Assembly: GCA_012798435.1 (NCBI GenBank)
Contig: JAAZNF010000043.1
Span: 1-64,000 of the forward strand
Reading direction: 5' to 3'
DNA: 64,000 nucleotides
DNA from: Myxococcales bacterium
GTDB taxonomy: Bacteria; Myxococcota; B64-G9
In this document: positions 52,540 through 62,531 of the stretch, piece after piece
Layout: every line of letters begins with the position of its first letter
Numbering within the stretch: the stretch's first letter is position 1
Notes under the pieces: generated by a model
The model's input: only the letters and a program-made list of their open reading frames with translations
Told to the model about the DNA's origin: nothing
The model's database searches: none
Program-made: the position numbers and the translations under genes

Positions 52540-52778
52540 CCCCGCCCCGTGTTCCGTTGCTCACGGACACCCGCTCCTGCCCTGGCCTGCCAGCACATGA
52601 GGCTGGCTTGTTCGGCGGGTAGATCGTTCCGATGGCCGGATGGGATATCGCGCGTGAACGCGCTGGCTCTCTCGGCCCCGCAACCAGGCGAGCCTTCGCA
52701 TCCCCAGCACGGTCTTCGGAGAGAATTCACGACCCCAGCGAACGAAGATCCGATGCCGGGGAGAGTCTCCTGGCGGGC
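52540..52778. other. Intergenic region with diverged repeat
   Basis: No gene is supported between the convergent genes. ATCGCGCGTGAACGCGCTGGC (52647-52667) matches 49473-49493 with one change, and GATCCGATGCCG occurs in both spacers. Otherwise no signal was seen. Confidence 0.45.
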
Positions 52779-53822
52779 TCAGAAGTCCTCGTCGGTCCAG
52801 TCGTCGGACTTGCGGGCCGGCGCCTTGGCGGGCTCCTCGGCCGGCTTGTCGGCCTTCTCCGGCGCGGGTTGAGCGGCGGGCGCCGAGCCGGTGAGCCTGG
52901 CGTAGGAAACCCACTCGGCCAGATCGATCTCGGCGACGTAGGTGTCGTCGTTCTTCTCGCCCAGCAGCACCGAGGTGATCTTGAGCTGGACGCTCACCGC
53001 TCCCCGCTTTTGCAGGCGCACATAGCGCATGACGGGTTTGTTGGAAAAGGAGATGTCGACCTTGTCACCGTACAGCCCCAGGCCGAGGTCGGCCTCGAAA
53101 TCCACCTGCCCCTCGGCATCGTAACGGTCGGAGGAGGTCTCGACGGTGAACTCACCGCGGTGCAACCGGTTGTTGTCCTTCCACTCGCGCGGGGAGCGGA
53201 AGTTCCCGTGCAGCACACCGGCCAGCCCCAGGTCCACCGGCCGCCGAAACTCGATCGTCACGGTCTCGTCCACCCCGGTGCCATCGGCGCCCTCGGCCCA
53301 AGCGGTGCGCAGGTCCTGATCGAAAGCGTGCTCAGGCTTCACCCCTTCGTGCTTGAGGGTCGAGGAGGCGGTGACCTTCGCTTCGGCGAAGGGGCTCTCG
53401 GGATCCTGTCGCAGGAAGAAGTCTTTCGAGCGAACCAGCGTGCGGGGAAAAGTCTTGACGCCCTGGGGGCCGGTCTGCACGAACTCGATGCTCAGATCCC
53501 GTCCCGCCACGGAGGCCTTCTTGGGGTACACCGACTCGAAGAAGAGGTGCAGCAAGACCTTCCAGTCGGCACCCATCGGCGACAGCACCAGCAGGCCGCC
53601 GGCCTGGTTCACCGCGTCCTCGGCTTCCCGGTACAGCACCAGCGTGTCGCTGCGTCCATCCCCGTCCAAATCGCCCTGGGTCACGGCGCTCACCACGAAG
53701 TGGGCCGAGATGCCGCGGAAGAACTGCGAACGCTTGAAGTCCTCCTCCTCGGCGCGGGCGGTGCCCGAAGCGCACAGCCAACACCCGCACCATACGGCCC
53801 ATAATGACAGCAGCGACTTCAC
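52779..53822 (-). CDS. Exported glycan-binding-like (NADase-type NTD) protein
   Basis: A 347-residue exported protein. GTG 53822 gives a good signal peptide ('MKSLLSLWAVWCGCWLCASG', cleaved near 'TARAEEE'); GTG 53837 is the alternative. Residues 35-110 include a calcium-binding-like 'GDLDGDGRSDTLVL' loop. Residues 165-290 match the galactose-binding-like 'NADase-type glycan-binding' module: 'HAFDQDLRTAWAEGADGTGVDET'-type (shown in part), 'TIEFRRPVDL', 'YVRLQKRGAVSV'. The tail is Ala/Pro/Lys-rich and ends 'DDWTDEDF'. Suggested role: glycan or envelope binding. Enzymatic activity is not evident. Confidence 0.7.
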   Translation of the reverse strand: MKSLLSLWAVWCGCWLCASGTARAEEEDFKRSQFFRGISAHFVVSAVTQGDLDGDGRSDTLVLYREAEDAVNQAGGLLVLSPMGADWKVLLHLFFESVYPKKASVAGRDLSIEFVQTGPQGVKTFPRTLVRSKDFFLRQDPESPFAEAKVTASSTLKHEGVKPEHAFDQDLRTAWAEGADGTGVDETVTIEFRRPVDLGLAGVLHGNFRSPREWKDNNRLHRGEFTVETSSDRYDAEGQVDFEADLGLGLYGDKVDISFSNKPVMRYVRLQKRGAVSVQLKITSVLLGEKNDDTYVAEIDLAEWVSYARLTGSAPAAQPAPEKADKPAEEPAKAPARKSDDWTDEDF

Positions 53823-54068
53823 GGCCTGCCACTCCACGGTACGTCCAGGGCGAATCGGGCCCCCGGTAATCCCGAGTGCATGCTATTGCACAGAACGCAA
53901 CCTGTCAATAAAACAGCATGTTTGCGGCCCGCGCGACCAGTGTAGTGTGATAGCCTCCGCCCGACATGTGCTGTAAATGGCCTTCGGTCGCTTCGCGACT
54001 CGCTACGCTCGCCATGGACAGCGGTCGGGCTGCGGCTGGACCTCCGCTCGGCATGTCCTGACGGCCAT
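53823..54068. repeat. Intergenic repeats between glycan-binding gene and cheY
   Basis: CCTCCGCCCGACATGTGCTG (53954-53973) recurs as CCTCCGCTCGGCATGTCCTG at 54041-54060, a near-identical direct repeat 87 bases apart. The CGCTTCGCGACTCGCT stretch (53989-54004) matches the repeat cluster at 40821. No gene is supported. Confidence 0.65.
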
Positions 54069-54446
54069 TCAGATCTTCAGCAATTCGCGGACGCAGCGGA
54101 TGACCTGGGAGGCCTGGATGGGCTTGGTGATGTAGGCGTTGGCACCCAGGTTGAGCGCGCGCTGGCGGTCCTCGGCGGCGCCCTCGGTGGTGATGATCAC
54201 GATGGGGATGCCCTTGTGCACCTCGTCGCGACGCACCAGGCTCACCAATTTCAACCCGTCCATGACCGGCATGTTGATGTCCGTGATCAAGATGTCGAAT
54301 CGTGATCCGGCCAGCTTCTTGAGCCCGTCCACGCCGTCATCGGCCTCGACCACGTCCAGGCCCTTGATGCGGCGCAGGGCGAAGCCGATGAGCTGACGCA
54401 TGGTGGGCGAATCTTCGACGATCAGGGCACGAAGGTTTTCCGACAT
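54069..54446 (-). CDS. cheY: CheY-like response regulator
   Basis: A 125-residue receiver, start at 54446. Marks: 'IVEDSPTMRQLI', phospho-acceptor Asp in 'ILITDINMPVMDG', Thr in 'VIITTEGA' and Lys in 'YITKPIQASQVI'. No output domain, as in CheY, which carries the CheA signal to a motor or other target. It is the last gene of the che-like operon, 10 bases after the GAF protein. The name cheY follows its context; its target is unknown because no flagellar or pilus gene is in the window. Confidence 0.85.
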   Translation of the reverse strand: MSENLRALIVEDSPTMRQLIGFALRRIKGLDVVEADDGVDGLKKLAGSRFDILITDINMPVMDGLKLVSLVRRDEVHKGIPIVIITTEGAAEDRQRALNLGANAYITKPIQASQVIRCVRELLKI

Positions 54447-54456
54447 CGCGGCCACC

Positions 54457-55371
54457 TCAGGGTTTGGCCTCTTGCACAAGTCGCGACCAGACCGCCTTGC
54501 CATCCCAGCGCTGGCTTCCCGCGGGTGCGGCGCCCAGCCAGGCCGCTTGCAGCGCCACGGCCGCGTGGCCCGCCAGCAAGCGGAACAACTCCTGGTCGAG
54601 CTCGGTCACGCTCGGTTTCTGCACCAGGAAACTGTATATGACGAACATACCCAGCAGCTCATCCGAAAGCACCAGCGGAATGCACACCCGGGGGTGCAAC
54701 ACCACGGAGCCCCGTGCCGGGGGCGCCCCCAGATACACCAGGCGTCGCTGCGCCGCCCGCCCGGTCACCCCCCGCCCCGGCCAGATGGGCGGCAAGCGGC
54801 CGAGCTCTCGGCCCTCGGCCCGTGCCGGGAGCAGGCGCCGGCCGACCCGCAAGTAGAGGGCCAGATCGCGGGTGCCGACCAGGTTGACCAGGATCTCGAA
54901 GCAGTGATCGATCACCCGCTTCAGATCGAGGGTCGAGTGCAGCGCGAAGCTGGCCACGTACAGGTTGGCCAGGCGGTTGTTCTCCTCCTCGATCTCCTGG
55001 TAGCGCTGCACAAAGTCGCGGTTCTCTTCCTCGACGGCCCGAAAGCGGTCCAGCAACTGGTTGCGCTCGTTCTCGACCGAGCGCATGCGATCGATGAGCT
55101 CCACGTAGGACACCGGAGAAACCGCCTGCCGCGCCAACTGGCGGTTCTCTTCCTCGAGCTGGACCAGTCGGAAGCGCAGCCGCTCGTTCTCCTGCAACAG
55201 CTCCTCGGTGAACTCCACCCCGCGCCGGAACATCTGGAGCAGCTCGTCCTTGCGGGACTCGCGCGCGCCTTGCGAGGACGGCGTGGCCGGGGCATTCGCC
55301 GGAGCCATCGAGTGGATCTGGGACACGGGCCTGGCTTTTCCACGTCGGGCCACCCGGACATCCTTTCGCAT
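54457..55371 (-). CDS. Coiled-coil / GAF-like domain protein
   Basis: A 304-residue soluble protein if it starts at 55371; ATG 55419 or 55308 are alternatives. After a disordered N-terminus, about residues 55-135 form a long coiled coil ('LLQENERLRFRLVQLEEEN', 'ENRDFVQRYQEIEEENNRL'). The C-terminal half (150-290) reads like a GAF domain: 'RVIDHCFEILVNLVG', 'VCIPLVLSDELLGMFVIYS', 'LDQELFRLLAGHAAVAL'. GAF domains bind small ligands or respond to redox state. It lies between cheB and cheY, so it may feed a signal into the chemotaxis pathway. Confidence 0.7.
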   Translation of the reverse strand: MRKDVRVARRGKARPVSQIHSMAPANAPATPSSQGARESRKDELLQMFRRGVEFTEELLQENERLRFRLVQLEEENRQLARQAVSPVSYVELIDRMRSVENERNQLLDRFRAVEEENRDFVQRYQEIEEENNRLANLYVASFALHSTLDLKRVIDHCFEILVNLVGTRDLALYLRVGRRLLPARAEGRELGRLPPIWPGRGVTGRAAQRRLVYLGAPPARGSVVLHPRVCIPLVLSDELLGMFVIYSFLVQKPSVTELDQELFRLLAGHAAVALQAAWLGAAPAGSQRWDGKAVWSRLVQEAKP

Positions 55372-55434
55372 CTGCCCGCGGTCCCACAGCGACCAGTGAG
55401 GGCGCGGGAAATGTAGCACGACACAGCGCGCTCT

Positions 55435-56520
55435 TCAACTCTGGGATCCATTCTGGATCTTTTTCGAGAAGCGCTCCACCTCGGACGGAATCTCATCCAG
55501 GCGCAGCACCCGATCCACCAGCCCGGCGTCGATGGCCTCGCGCGGCATGCCGAAAATGACCGCGGTCTCCTGGCTCTCCGCCACCGTCCGCCCACCCCGC
55601 TCACGCACGCGGCGCATGCCCAGACACCCATCGGAGCCCATGCCCGTGAGCAAGATGGCCAGCGTCCGTTCGCCCAGGGCCTCCGCCGCGCACGAAAACA
55701 GCTCGTCGATGGAGGGCACGTACTTGGCCCGCTCCGGTGCCGGGCGAACCTCCAGGACCAAGCGGTCGGCGCTCCAGCGCAGGCGGAGGTTGCGTCCTCC
55801 GGGGGCGATGTAGGCCCGCCCGGGCAGCGCCTCCTCTCCGTCCTCGGCCTCCTTGACCGGCAGGCCGGTGTAGCGGGCCAGTCGCTCGGCGAAGGCCTGG
55901 GTGAACTTCTCCGGCATGTGCTGGGCCACCAGGTAGGAGAGCGGCAGCCCGCGCGGCAGGCTCTGGAACAACCGTTGCAGGGCCGGCGGCCCTCCGGTCG
56001 AGGCCCCGATGGCCACCAGCCCCGTCTGCAGCGCGCGCCCGGCGGCGCCGGCCGGGGTGGTTCCCGGAGCACCGTCGATGGCGAGCGGCCTGCGCCCGAC
56101 CCCGAAGGACAATTGCCGCACCATGAGCACCTTGGACAGAAGCTCGCTGGCGATCTCGGACAGCTCCGGCGAGATGTGGTGGGTGGGCTTGGCGATGAAG
56201 TCCAGCGCGCCCAGCTCCAGGGCCTTGAAGACGTTCTGCTTGCGGCTGTAGGAGCTGATGATGATCACCGGGGTGGGCTGGCGCTCCATCAGGATGCGCA
56301 GGAAGGTGAACCCGTCCATGCGCGGCATCTCCAGGTCCAGGGTGATGACGTCCGGCTTCAGCTCGAGCGCCAGGCGCAGCCCCTCCTCGCCGTCGGCGGC
56401 GCGGCCCACCACCTCCACCTCCTGGCTCTCCTCGAGGATCTGGGCGATGGTGGCCCGGTTGTAGGCCGAGTCATCGATCACCAGCGCGCGCACCCGGGTC
56501 TTGGGAGGGACGGCGTTCAT
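55435..56520 (-). CDS. cheB: Chemotaxis response regulator methylesterase CheB
   Basis: A 361-residue protein-glutamate methylesterase/deamidase. The start at 56520 shares one base with the cheR stop (TGATG); the track's 687-residue ORF runs into cheR. The receiver (1-125) has 'VIDDSAYN' and Asp in 'VITLDLEMPRMDG'. The catalytic domain has the active Ser in 'IGASTGGPPAL', the His in 'VAQHMPEKF' and the Asp in 'LLTGMGSDGCLG'. The full catalytic triad is present. It removes methyl groups from the chemoreceptor encoded upstream. Confidence 0.95.
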   Translation of the reverse strand: MNAVPPKTRVRALVIDDSAYNRATIAQILEESQEVEVVGRAADGEEGLRLALELKPDVITLDLEMPRMDGFTFLRILMERQPTPVIIISSYSRKQNVFKALELGALDFIAKPTHHISPELSEIASELLSKVLMVRQLSFGVGRRPLAIDGAPGTTPAGAAGRALQTGLVAIGASTGGPPALQRLFQSLPRGLPLSYLVAQHMPEKFTQAFAERLARYTGLPVKEAEDGEEALPGRAYIAPGGRNLRLRWSADRLVLEVRPAPERAKYVPSIDELFSCAAEALGERTLAILLTGMGSDGCLGMRRVRERGGRTVAESQETAVIFGMPREAIDAGLVDRVLRLDEIPSEVERFSKKIQNGSQS

Positions 56521-57392
56521 CAGCGCACCTCGCTCCAGTCGGTAATCTCCGGCCGGCGGTAGACCATGTCGTTCTTGAGATACACCAGCTCGAAGTCCGT
56601 GCTCACGTTGACCAGCGACTCCGAGTGGCCCAGCAGGAGGTAGCCCCCCGGCCGCAGCTTGCGGTGGAAAGTACGGATCACCTTCAGGCGGGCCGCCTTG
56701 TCGAAGTAGATGAGTACGTTGCGGCAGAACACGGCGTCCACCGGCCCGATCAGGTCCAGCATCTCCTCGTCCAGCAGGTTGAGGTGCCCGAAGCTCACCA
56801 GCGAGCGCAGGCTGTCGTCGATCTGGAAGCGGTTGTTCTCCAGCGGTTTGAAGTACTTGCGCATGATGTCCGGCGGCGTGGCGCGGAAGGACGACTTGCC
56901 GAAGATCCCCCGGCGGGCGATCTGCAACACCCGGCGCGAGATGTCGTTGCCGAAGATCTCGACGTTCCAGCCGGAGAGCAGCGGGCTTTCCCGGACCAGG
57001 ATGGCGATGGTGTAGGCCTCCTCGCCCGAGGAGCACCCGGCCGACCAGATACGCAGCCGCCGATCGAGCGCGCGGCGCCGAATCAGGTCGGGGAGGATCT
57101 CCTCGGTAAAGGCCCGGAGCTGATATTCCTCGCGGAAGAAGTAGGTCTCGTTGGTGGTGAGCAGCTCGACGATCTGTTCCAGCTCCACCCGGCGTTCGGA
57201 CCCGAAGCGCAGGTAGCGGTAGTACTCGCTGAAGGTACCGGCGCCGCGCTCGGCCAGCCGGGGATGGAGCCGCCGCTCCAGCAGGTACTTCACGTCGTCG
57301 TGGAAGAAGATTCCGCAGTGCTCGTAGACGAGATCCCGGATCAGCCGGAACTCCTCCGGGGACATCGACGTGCGCTCGCTCATGGGACCCAT
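56520..57392 (-). CDS. cheR: Chemotaxis methyltransferase CheR
   Basis: A 290-residue SAM-dependent methyltransferase that modifies receptor glutamates. ATG 57392 is preferred because 'GGGGAG' sits just upstream; ATG 57383 is an alternative, and the track's 57419 is TTG. Blocks: N-terminal helical domain ('FRLIRDLVYEHCGIFF'), 'LTTNETYFFRE', 'IWSAGCSSGEEAYTIA' (SAM site), 'EIFGNDISRRVL', and 'DAVFCRNVLIYFDK'. The C-terminus lacks a tethering tail, so it may not bind a receptor pentapeptide. It follows the HEAT gene. Confidence 0.95.
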   Translation of the reverse strand: MGPMSERTSMSPEEFRLIRDLVYEHCGIFFHDDVKYLLERRLHPRLAERGAGTFSEYYRYLRFGSERRVELEQIVELLTTNETYFFREEYQLRAFTEEILPDLIRRRALDRRLRIWSAGCSSGEEAYTIAILVRESPLLSGWNVEIFGNDISRRVLQIARRGIFGKSSFRATPPDIMRKYFKPLENNRFQIDDSLRSLVSFGHLNLLDEEMLDLIGPVDAVFCRNVLIYFDKAARLKVIRTFHRKLRPGGYLLLGHSESLVNVSTDFELVYLKNDMVYRRPEITDWSEVR

Positions 57393-57415
57393 GTGCTCCC
57401 CGGTCCGGCCGGACC

Positions 57416-59449
57416 TCAATCGCCGAGGCGGCCCGCGTCCGGGGCCAAGGTTCCCTGTAGGGCCTCCCGCACCAGCGCGTCCTCCTCCACCCCGGCACGC
57501 TGCAGCAGCAGGCGCAGCACCTCCGGATCGCGGAATTCGCCCGCCACCCGCACCGCGGCCAGGCGCACGTCCCAGCGTGGGTGCGCCAGCGCCCAGGCCA
57601 GGGTGGCGCGCGAACGTTCCGGGCTCAGCCGGCGGCAGCCGGCCAGCAGTTCCTTCAGCACCTCGGGATCGGGATGGCGGGTCGCCTGCGAAAGCACGCC
57701 GTCGTCGAGCGGCCAGCGCCAGCCGTTCATGACCCGCACCGCCTGGAGCGCCACCGCGCCGTCGGGGTGGGCCAGGAGGGGCGCCACCAACGCCGCGTCG
57801 CCGGGGCCTCCCTGACGACCCAGCCCGGCCAGGGCCTCGCGGACCACCGCCGGATCAGAATCCGTCAGCGCCACGCGCAGGGTTTCCAGCACCCCTGGGT
57901 CGTCCCGCAACGAGAGCGCTCGCACCGCCTGCTCGCGCACTTTTGCGACCTCATCGGCCAAGGCCACGCGCAGGCGGGCCAATTGCTCCGGGGTGCCCAC
58001 TCTGCCGGCGGCCTGCACCGCCAGCGCCCGCACCGTGGCGTCACCGTCTCCCAACAGGGGGAGGATGTCCCCCAGATCTTCGCGACGCGCCACACCGCAC
58101 ACCACCTCGGCCGCCAGGCGGCGCAGGGCGAGATCCGCTGAAGCGAGCAGGGGCTTCACCGAAAGCAGCACCTCGCGGGGGCAGGCACCGCCCAGGTGCA
58201 ACAGGGCGCCCACCGCCCCGGACGCGGCGCCCCGGGCCTCGCGCTGCAGCAGATCGACCAGGGCCGGCACCGTCTTGGCATCGGCGAGCTGCCCCAGCGC
58301 CCGCTGGGCGGCCGCGGCAACTTCCGGGTCCTCTCCGCGGCACAGGTCGATCAGCCAGGAGACGGCGGCGCCCTGGCGAAAGTGGCCCAGCAGCTCGACG
58401 GCCAGGATTTGGCCCGCGGCATCCAACTCGGGCAGCAGCCGCCCCAGCTCATCCACCGCGCGCGGCCCCATGGCCGCCACTGCCTCGAACACCGCGTCTC
58501 GCAGCCGCGGGTCAACCCCCACCCTCACCAGATCGGGGATGAGATCGGTGCGCCCCACCCAGCCGAGCAGGACCACCGCCGCAAAGCGGCTCTCCTGCTC
58601 TCCCTGCGACAACATCTGGCGCAGGGTGCCGATCAACGCTTCCCCCGCCTCCTGCCGCACCGCCACCCGCGCCGCCACCTGGCGCTGCACATCGACCCGC
58701 CGGTGCCAGTCGGCTAGCGCCCGCGCCGCGGCGGCCTGCTCACCGCGTTGGCGCACCGAGAGCCCCGCTTGCAGGATCGGCAGCACCCGATCGTCCGCCA
58801 GGCGAGACAGCAGGCGGTACAGGGCCGGCCGCAATGGGCCCCGCTCCAGGTGGACCGACAGCTCCTCGAACGGGACCTCGGCCGCCAGGCGTTCCAGCGC
58901 GGAGAGACACGAGAGCTGGACCAGCAACCCTTCCCGAGCCAGCGCCTGGCGCAGCGCCTGCACCACCCGCTCTTGCGAGAAGGCCCCCAGCGCCTCGGCG
59001 ACCGCGGCGCGGACGTTCTCTTCGGGATCCTCGATGGCGCGCAGCAGCGGCTCGACCCCCGCCGGCCGGCCGATGGCCCCCAGGATGTCGGCGGCGAACT
59101 TGCGCAGGTCCTTGTCGGGCGAGGCGAACAGCGAGCTCACCCCTGGGATGGCGGGCTCCCCCAACCGCACCAGGGCCTCGGTGGCGGCGTTCCGCAGCCC
59201 GGCGTTGGCCTCGTCCCCCAGCGCCTGCAGAAGCGCCGTGAGCAGGTCGGGCCGAGCTCCCACGCGCTCCGCCACATCCACCGCGCACTTGCGGACGCGC
59301 CAACTCCCGTCCCCCAGGGCCCGCAGCAGCGGCTCCACCGGCACCTGGCTGCCGAAGGCCTCCGCCAGCCGACTCACGGCTTCGCAACGGACCTGCTCCG
59401 TGGGGCTGGCCAGGGCCGCCAGGATCCTCTGTGGCTCAATCGGGCTCAT
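57416..59449 (-). CDS. HEAT-repeat protein of the che operon
   Basis: A 677-residue protein made almost entirely of about 15-18 HEAT/armadillo-like repeats (for example '[19 protein letters not shown]', '[17 protein letters not shown]', '[19 protein letters not shown]'). No signal peptide, no enzyme motif. Such solenoids bind other proteins. It starts inside the 3' end of mcp (14-base overlap) and precedes cheR, so it is made with the chemotaxis proteins and probably scaffolds them. HEAT proteins occur in some myxobacterial che clusters, which supports the lineage guess. Confidence 0.85.
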   Translation of the reverse strand: MSPIEPQRILAALASPTEQVRCEAVSRLAEAFGSQVPVEPLLRALGDGSWRVRKCAVDVAERVGARPDLLTALLQALGDEANAGLRNAATEALVRLGEPAIPGVSSLFASPDKDLRKFAADILGAIGRPAGVEPLLRAIEDPEENVRAAVAEALGAFSQERVVQALRQALAREGLLVQLSCLSALERLAAEVPFEELSVHLERGPLRPALYRLLSRLADDRVLPILQAGLSVRQRGEQAAAARALADWHRRVDVQRQVAARVAVRQEAGEALIGTLRQMLSQGEQESRFAAVVLLGWVGRTDLIPDLVRVGVDPRLRDAVFEAVAAMGPRAVDELGRLLPELDAAGQILAVELLGHFRQGAAVSWLIDLCRGEDPEVAAAAQRALGQLADAKTVPALVDLLQREARGAASGAVGALLHLGGACPREVLLSVKPLLASADLALRRLAAEVVCGVARREDLGDILPLLGDGDATVRALAVQAAGRVGTPEQLARLRVALADEVAKVREQAVRALSLRDDPGVLETLRVALTDSDPAVVREALAGLGRQGGPGDAALVAPLLAHPDGAVALQAVRVMNGWRWPLDDGVLSQATRHPDPEVLKELLAGCRRLSPERSRATLAWALAHPRWDVRLAAVRVAGEFRDPEVLRLLLQRAGVEEDALVREALQGTLAPDAGRLGD

Positions 59450-62027
59450 GACGCTCTTGCTCCGCCAGCCGCCCGAGCTGCCCCAGGCGCTCGGCGAGCG
59501 CCCCGAAACCCCCGTCGAGGCGGGAGAAAGTCTCCCCCAGATCGGACAGGTCGGCGCGATCCTGTTGCAGGCGATCCCGGATCTCCTCGGCGACCCGCGC
59601 CACGTGGCCCACGCCCTGGGCCTGCTCCCCCAGGGCCTTGCCGATGAAGGTGATGGATTCGCTGATGCGCTCCATGTTGCTGGACACGCTCCCCACCGCC
59701 TGCACCTGCTCGTTGGCGGACCGGAATACGAAGCGGGCTCCCTCCTGGAGCTGCTCCGAGATGCGCGCCAGCCGGGCCGTCTGTCGCCCCTCCTCCTCCA
59801 TGGCGCGGCGCATCTCGCGCATCTGGGCCACCAGCGAGGTCAGCGCCTGGGTGACATTGCGGGAGATGGCGGCGTGCTCGGCGGTGCCCTTGGCGATGGC
59901 GCCGGTCATCTCGCTGGAGGCGCGCACCGCGTCCAGGATCTCCTGAAGCGCCTCCCCGGCGGCGTTGGCCAGGGCCACGCCGCGCTTCACGCTGCCGGTG
60001 CCACGCTCCATGGCTTCCACGGCCCGGCGGGACTCGGCCTGCACCGACTTGATCAGACCGGCGATCTCCTTGGTGGAGGAGGCGGTCCGGTCGGCCAGGT
60101 TCTTGATCTCGTCGGCCACCACGGCGAACCCCTTGCCGTGCTCACCGGCGCCGGCGGCGATGATGGCCGCGTTGAGGGCCAGCAGGTTGGTCTGCTCGGC
60201 CACGTCTCCGATCACGGTGAGGATCTTGCCCACCGCCTCGATCTGGCTCCCCAGCCGATGGATCACCTGCCGGGCCTCGTCCGTCACCTGCTGGATGTCG
60301 CCGATGCCGGAGATGGTCTGGCGCACCGACTCCGCTCCTCGGCTGGCGATCTCGGACATGTGCCCGGACAAGCGCCGGGTCTCGTTGGTGCTCTCCTCCA
60401 CCTGACGAATGGCCGCGTCCATCACCGCGAAGGAGGCCATGGCGCCGTCCGCGGAGCGGGCCAACACCTCCACGTTCTTGCCCATCTGGCGGCTGCTCTG
60501 CTGGATCTGGGTCATGGCGGCGCCGCCGTCCTCCACCAGGTGCTGCAGGTTGTCGGCCGAGCCGGCCACCTCGCGCACGCTGCGATCGATCTCGAACATG
60601 GAGGAGGTGCAGTCCGCCGCGGTTTCCCGCAGGGCGTTGAACTGCTCCGAGATGTGCTCCAGCGAGGAGCGCATCTGTTGGACCGAGGTGGCCGTCTGCT
60701 CGACCAGCTGTGCGCGCTGGTCGGCCGAGGATCCGATGCGCCCCAGCTGGGCCCGAAAGGCCTCCCGGATGCGTTCGAGATCCACCATGGTGTCGGCCCC
60801 GGAGAGACGGGGGATGGTATCCACCAGGCGGTGGAACAGCCGCGTCAACTCCCCGAGCGGGTCGTCGCCGTCGAAGCGCACCTCGGCGAACGGGGCCAAC
60901 TTCGCCAGGACGCGCGAGAAGTGCTCCCCCTGGCGCGCCAGGGGGCGCAGCACCAGCCGGACCAGGGACGCGGACAACACCAGCACCAGCACCAGCGTGA
61001 GCCCCAGTCCGGCCAGCGCCCCCAGGGGCCACCCCTCCTCATCCAGGACCAGCCCCGCCGGCGGGCCCTGCCAGATGACATGCTCCCCCCCGGAGAGCGT
61101 TCCCGACAAGAACACGAATGGGGCGCGCAGATCCTTCCAGGAAGCGGCTTCGAGCTCGTGGATGCGGGCCCACCACGCCGGCGCGCCATCGAGGTTCTTG
61201 GCGCAAAACAGCTCGCGCCCATCCGGCGCGAGCACCACCAGCCGCGCGGAGAACCGTCCCGAGCTGTCTGCCTTCTCCAGTGCGTGGGAAACCTCGCCAG
61301 TGGAGAATTCGCCGGGCTTGCGAACGCGGTCCAGGCTGGCCAGCATGGCGTGAAACGCGGCCTCGTGGCGTTCCACCTGTACCGCCACCCCGCGGGTGCG
61401 CATCCAGCTCACCCACACCAGCGACACCAGGCACAGGGTGGCGACCACCACCGTCGCCTGCACCAAAAGCAGCCAGCGCGCCAGGCGTCCCCGGGACGAA
61501 TCGGTCCCGAAGGCGTCCGGGTACCGCGCCCGCCAGGCGTTGCGCTGCGCATCCAGGTCATCGATGGCGGACAGGCCCTGGAGGATGACGTCCACCCCGC
61601 CGCCCAGCACGGTCAAGACAATCACGGTGAGGGCCTGCCAGCCGGTGAGCCGCCCGCTGAAAGAGAGGGTCACCAACACCACACACGCTCCGAGCAGCCA
61701 CATCCCCGCGGTGAGCCAGAAGACCTGCCGGGGCAAGCGGGCCAGGATCGCCACGACCCGCTGGACCCGCTGGACCGACGGCGGAGACTGCGCCTCCTCC
61801 CGCTCCAGCTCGAGCAGCGGACGCTGCAGGTAGCGGGCACCGGCCTGCCAGACGAACACCCCCACCACCGCCACGGTCAGCAACCCCGCCGCGAGCCACA
61901 GCACGAGGTCGTTGAGCTCGCCCGTGCTCCAGGCGATGCCGGAGAGCAGCAGGAGCACCCAGGCCAGGGTTCCGACCCGGCTGCGGATGGGCCTCGGATC
62001 GCTCTCGGGTTGAAAGGTCTGGGCCAC
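59436..62027 (-). CDS. Methyl-accepting chemotaxis protein
   Basis: An 863-residue receptor. About five hydrophobic helices occupy residues 18-210, a periplasmic-type region follows (about 215-335), then another helix ('[20 protein letters not shown]'), a HAMP-like stretch ('[20 protein letters not shown]'), and a long cytoplasmic helical bundle. The tip reads '[20 protein letters not shown]', where the usual tip is AAIEAARAGEHG. Methylation helices flank it. The extra N-terminal helices before the sensor are unusual. It is coupled to the HEAT gene and follows cheW. Confidence 0.9.
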   Translation of the reverse strand: MAQTFQPESDPRPIRSRVGTLAWVLLLLSGIAWSTGELNDLVLWLAAGLLTVAVVGVFVWQAGARYLQRPLLELEREEAQSPPSVQRVQRVVAILARLPRQVFWLTAGMWLLGACVVLVTLSFSGRLTGWQALTVIVLTVLGGGVDVILQGLSAIDDLDAQRNAWRARYPDAFGTDSSRGRLARWLLLVQATVVVATLCLVSLVWVSWMRTRGVAVQVERHEAAFHAMLASLDRVRKPGEFSTGEVSHALEKADSSGRFSARLVVLAPDGRELFCAKNLDGAPAWWARIHELEAASWKDLRAPFVFLSGTLSGGEHVIWQGPPAGLVLDEEGWPLGALAGLGLTLVLVLVLSASLVRLVLRPLARQGEHFSRVLAKLAPFAEVRFDGDDPLGELTRLFHRLVDTIPRLSGADTMVDLERIREAFRAQLGRIGSSADQRAQLVEQTATSVQQMRSSLEHISEQFNALRETAADCTSSMFEIDRSVREVAGSADNLQHLVEDGGAAMTQIQQSSRQMGKNVEVLARSADGAMASFAVMDAAIRQVEESTNETRRLSGHMSEIASRGAESVRQTISGIGDIQQVTDEARQVIHRLGSQIEAVGKILTVIGDVAEQTNLLALNAAIIAAGAGEHGKGFAVVADEIKNLADRTASSTKEIAGLIKSVQAESRRAVEAMERGTGSVKRGVALANAAGEALQEILDAVRASSEMTGAIAKGTAEHAAISRNVTQALTSLVAQMREMRRAMEEEGRQTARLARISEQLQEGARFVFRSANEQVQAVGSVSSNMERISESITFIGKALGEQAQGVGHVARVAEEIRDRLQQDRADLSDLGETFSRLDGGFGALAERLGQLGRLAEQERHEPD

Positions 62028-62030
62028 CGT

Positions 62031-62531
62031 TCATTCCTTTCCGGTCGCGTCGCCCGCGCTCGTGTCGTCCAGCTCCAGGAACGCCGGCGCCAGGACTTTT
62101 TTCAAGTCCAGCAGCAAGAGCAGGTTCTCCTGCCACTGGCACATCCCGACCACCAGCCCCTGTTCTTTGCGGCCGGCCATGCCCGGGGCTGGTTTGAGCA
62201 TGGAGCGTGGAAGGCGGACCACCTCCAGCATCTCGTCCACGATGATCCCCATCAGGCGCCGGTCCAGTGACACGATGACGAACTTGGTGGTCCGGGTGCG
62301 CGGCGCTGGTGGCAGAGCGAAGCGTTTGCGCAGATCCAACATGGGAATGATGACGCCCCTCAGGTTGATCACACCCTCGATGAGCGGCGAGGTGCCCGGC
62401 ACCGCGGTCAGCTTCTGGGGGTTCACGATCTCCCGGATGCGCATGATGTCGATGACGTAGCCCTGATCGCCGACTCGGAAGGCCGCCAGTTGCACGATAC
62501 GATCATCGCCGGCTGCGCGCGGCTCAGCCAT
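62031..62531 (-). CDS. cheW: Chemotaxis coupling protein CheW (copy 1)
   Basis: A 166-residue CheW-domain protein, three bases upstream of mcp and overlapping the second cheW by 8 bases. Blocks: 'VQLAAFRVGDQGYVIDIM', 'VPGTSPLIEGVINLRGVIIP', 'MLDLRKRF', 'MGIIVDEMLEVVRLP', and 'LLLLLDLKKVL'. It couples receptor to CheA. The C-terminus is acidic. With a second CheW next to it, the pathway may use two coupling proteins for two array forms. Confidence 0.92.
   Translation of the reverse strand: MAEPRAAGDDRIVQLAAFRVGDQGYVIDIMRIREIVNPQKLTAVPGTSPLIEGVINLRGVIIPMLDLRKRFALPPAPRTRTTKFVIVSLDRRLMGIIVDEMLEVVRLPRSMLKPAPGMAGRKEQGLVVGMCQWQENLLLLLDLKKVLAPAFLELDDTSAGDATGKE

Noticed and set aside
55435-57498. 687-residue CheB with long N-terminal extension
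   Set aside because: The extra N-terminus is cheR DNA in another frame. ATG 56520 gives a normal-length CheB beginning at the receiver.
57993-62270. Plus-strand ORF of 1425 residues
   Set aside because: It lies opposite the HEAT and MCP genes, is low-complexity (Arg/Ser/Ala or His/Gln/Gly-rich) and has no motif. It is a GC-rich shadow.
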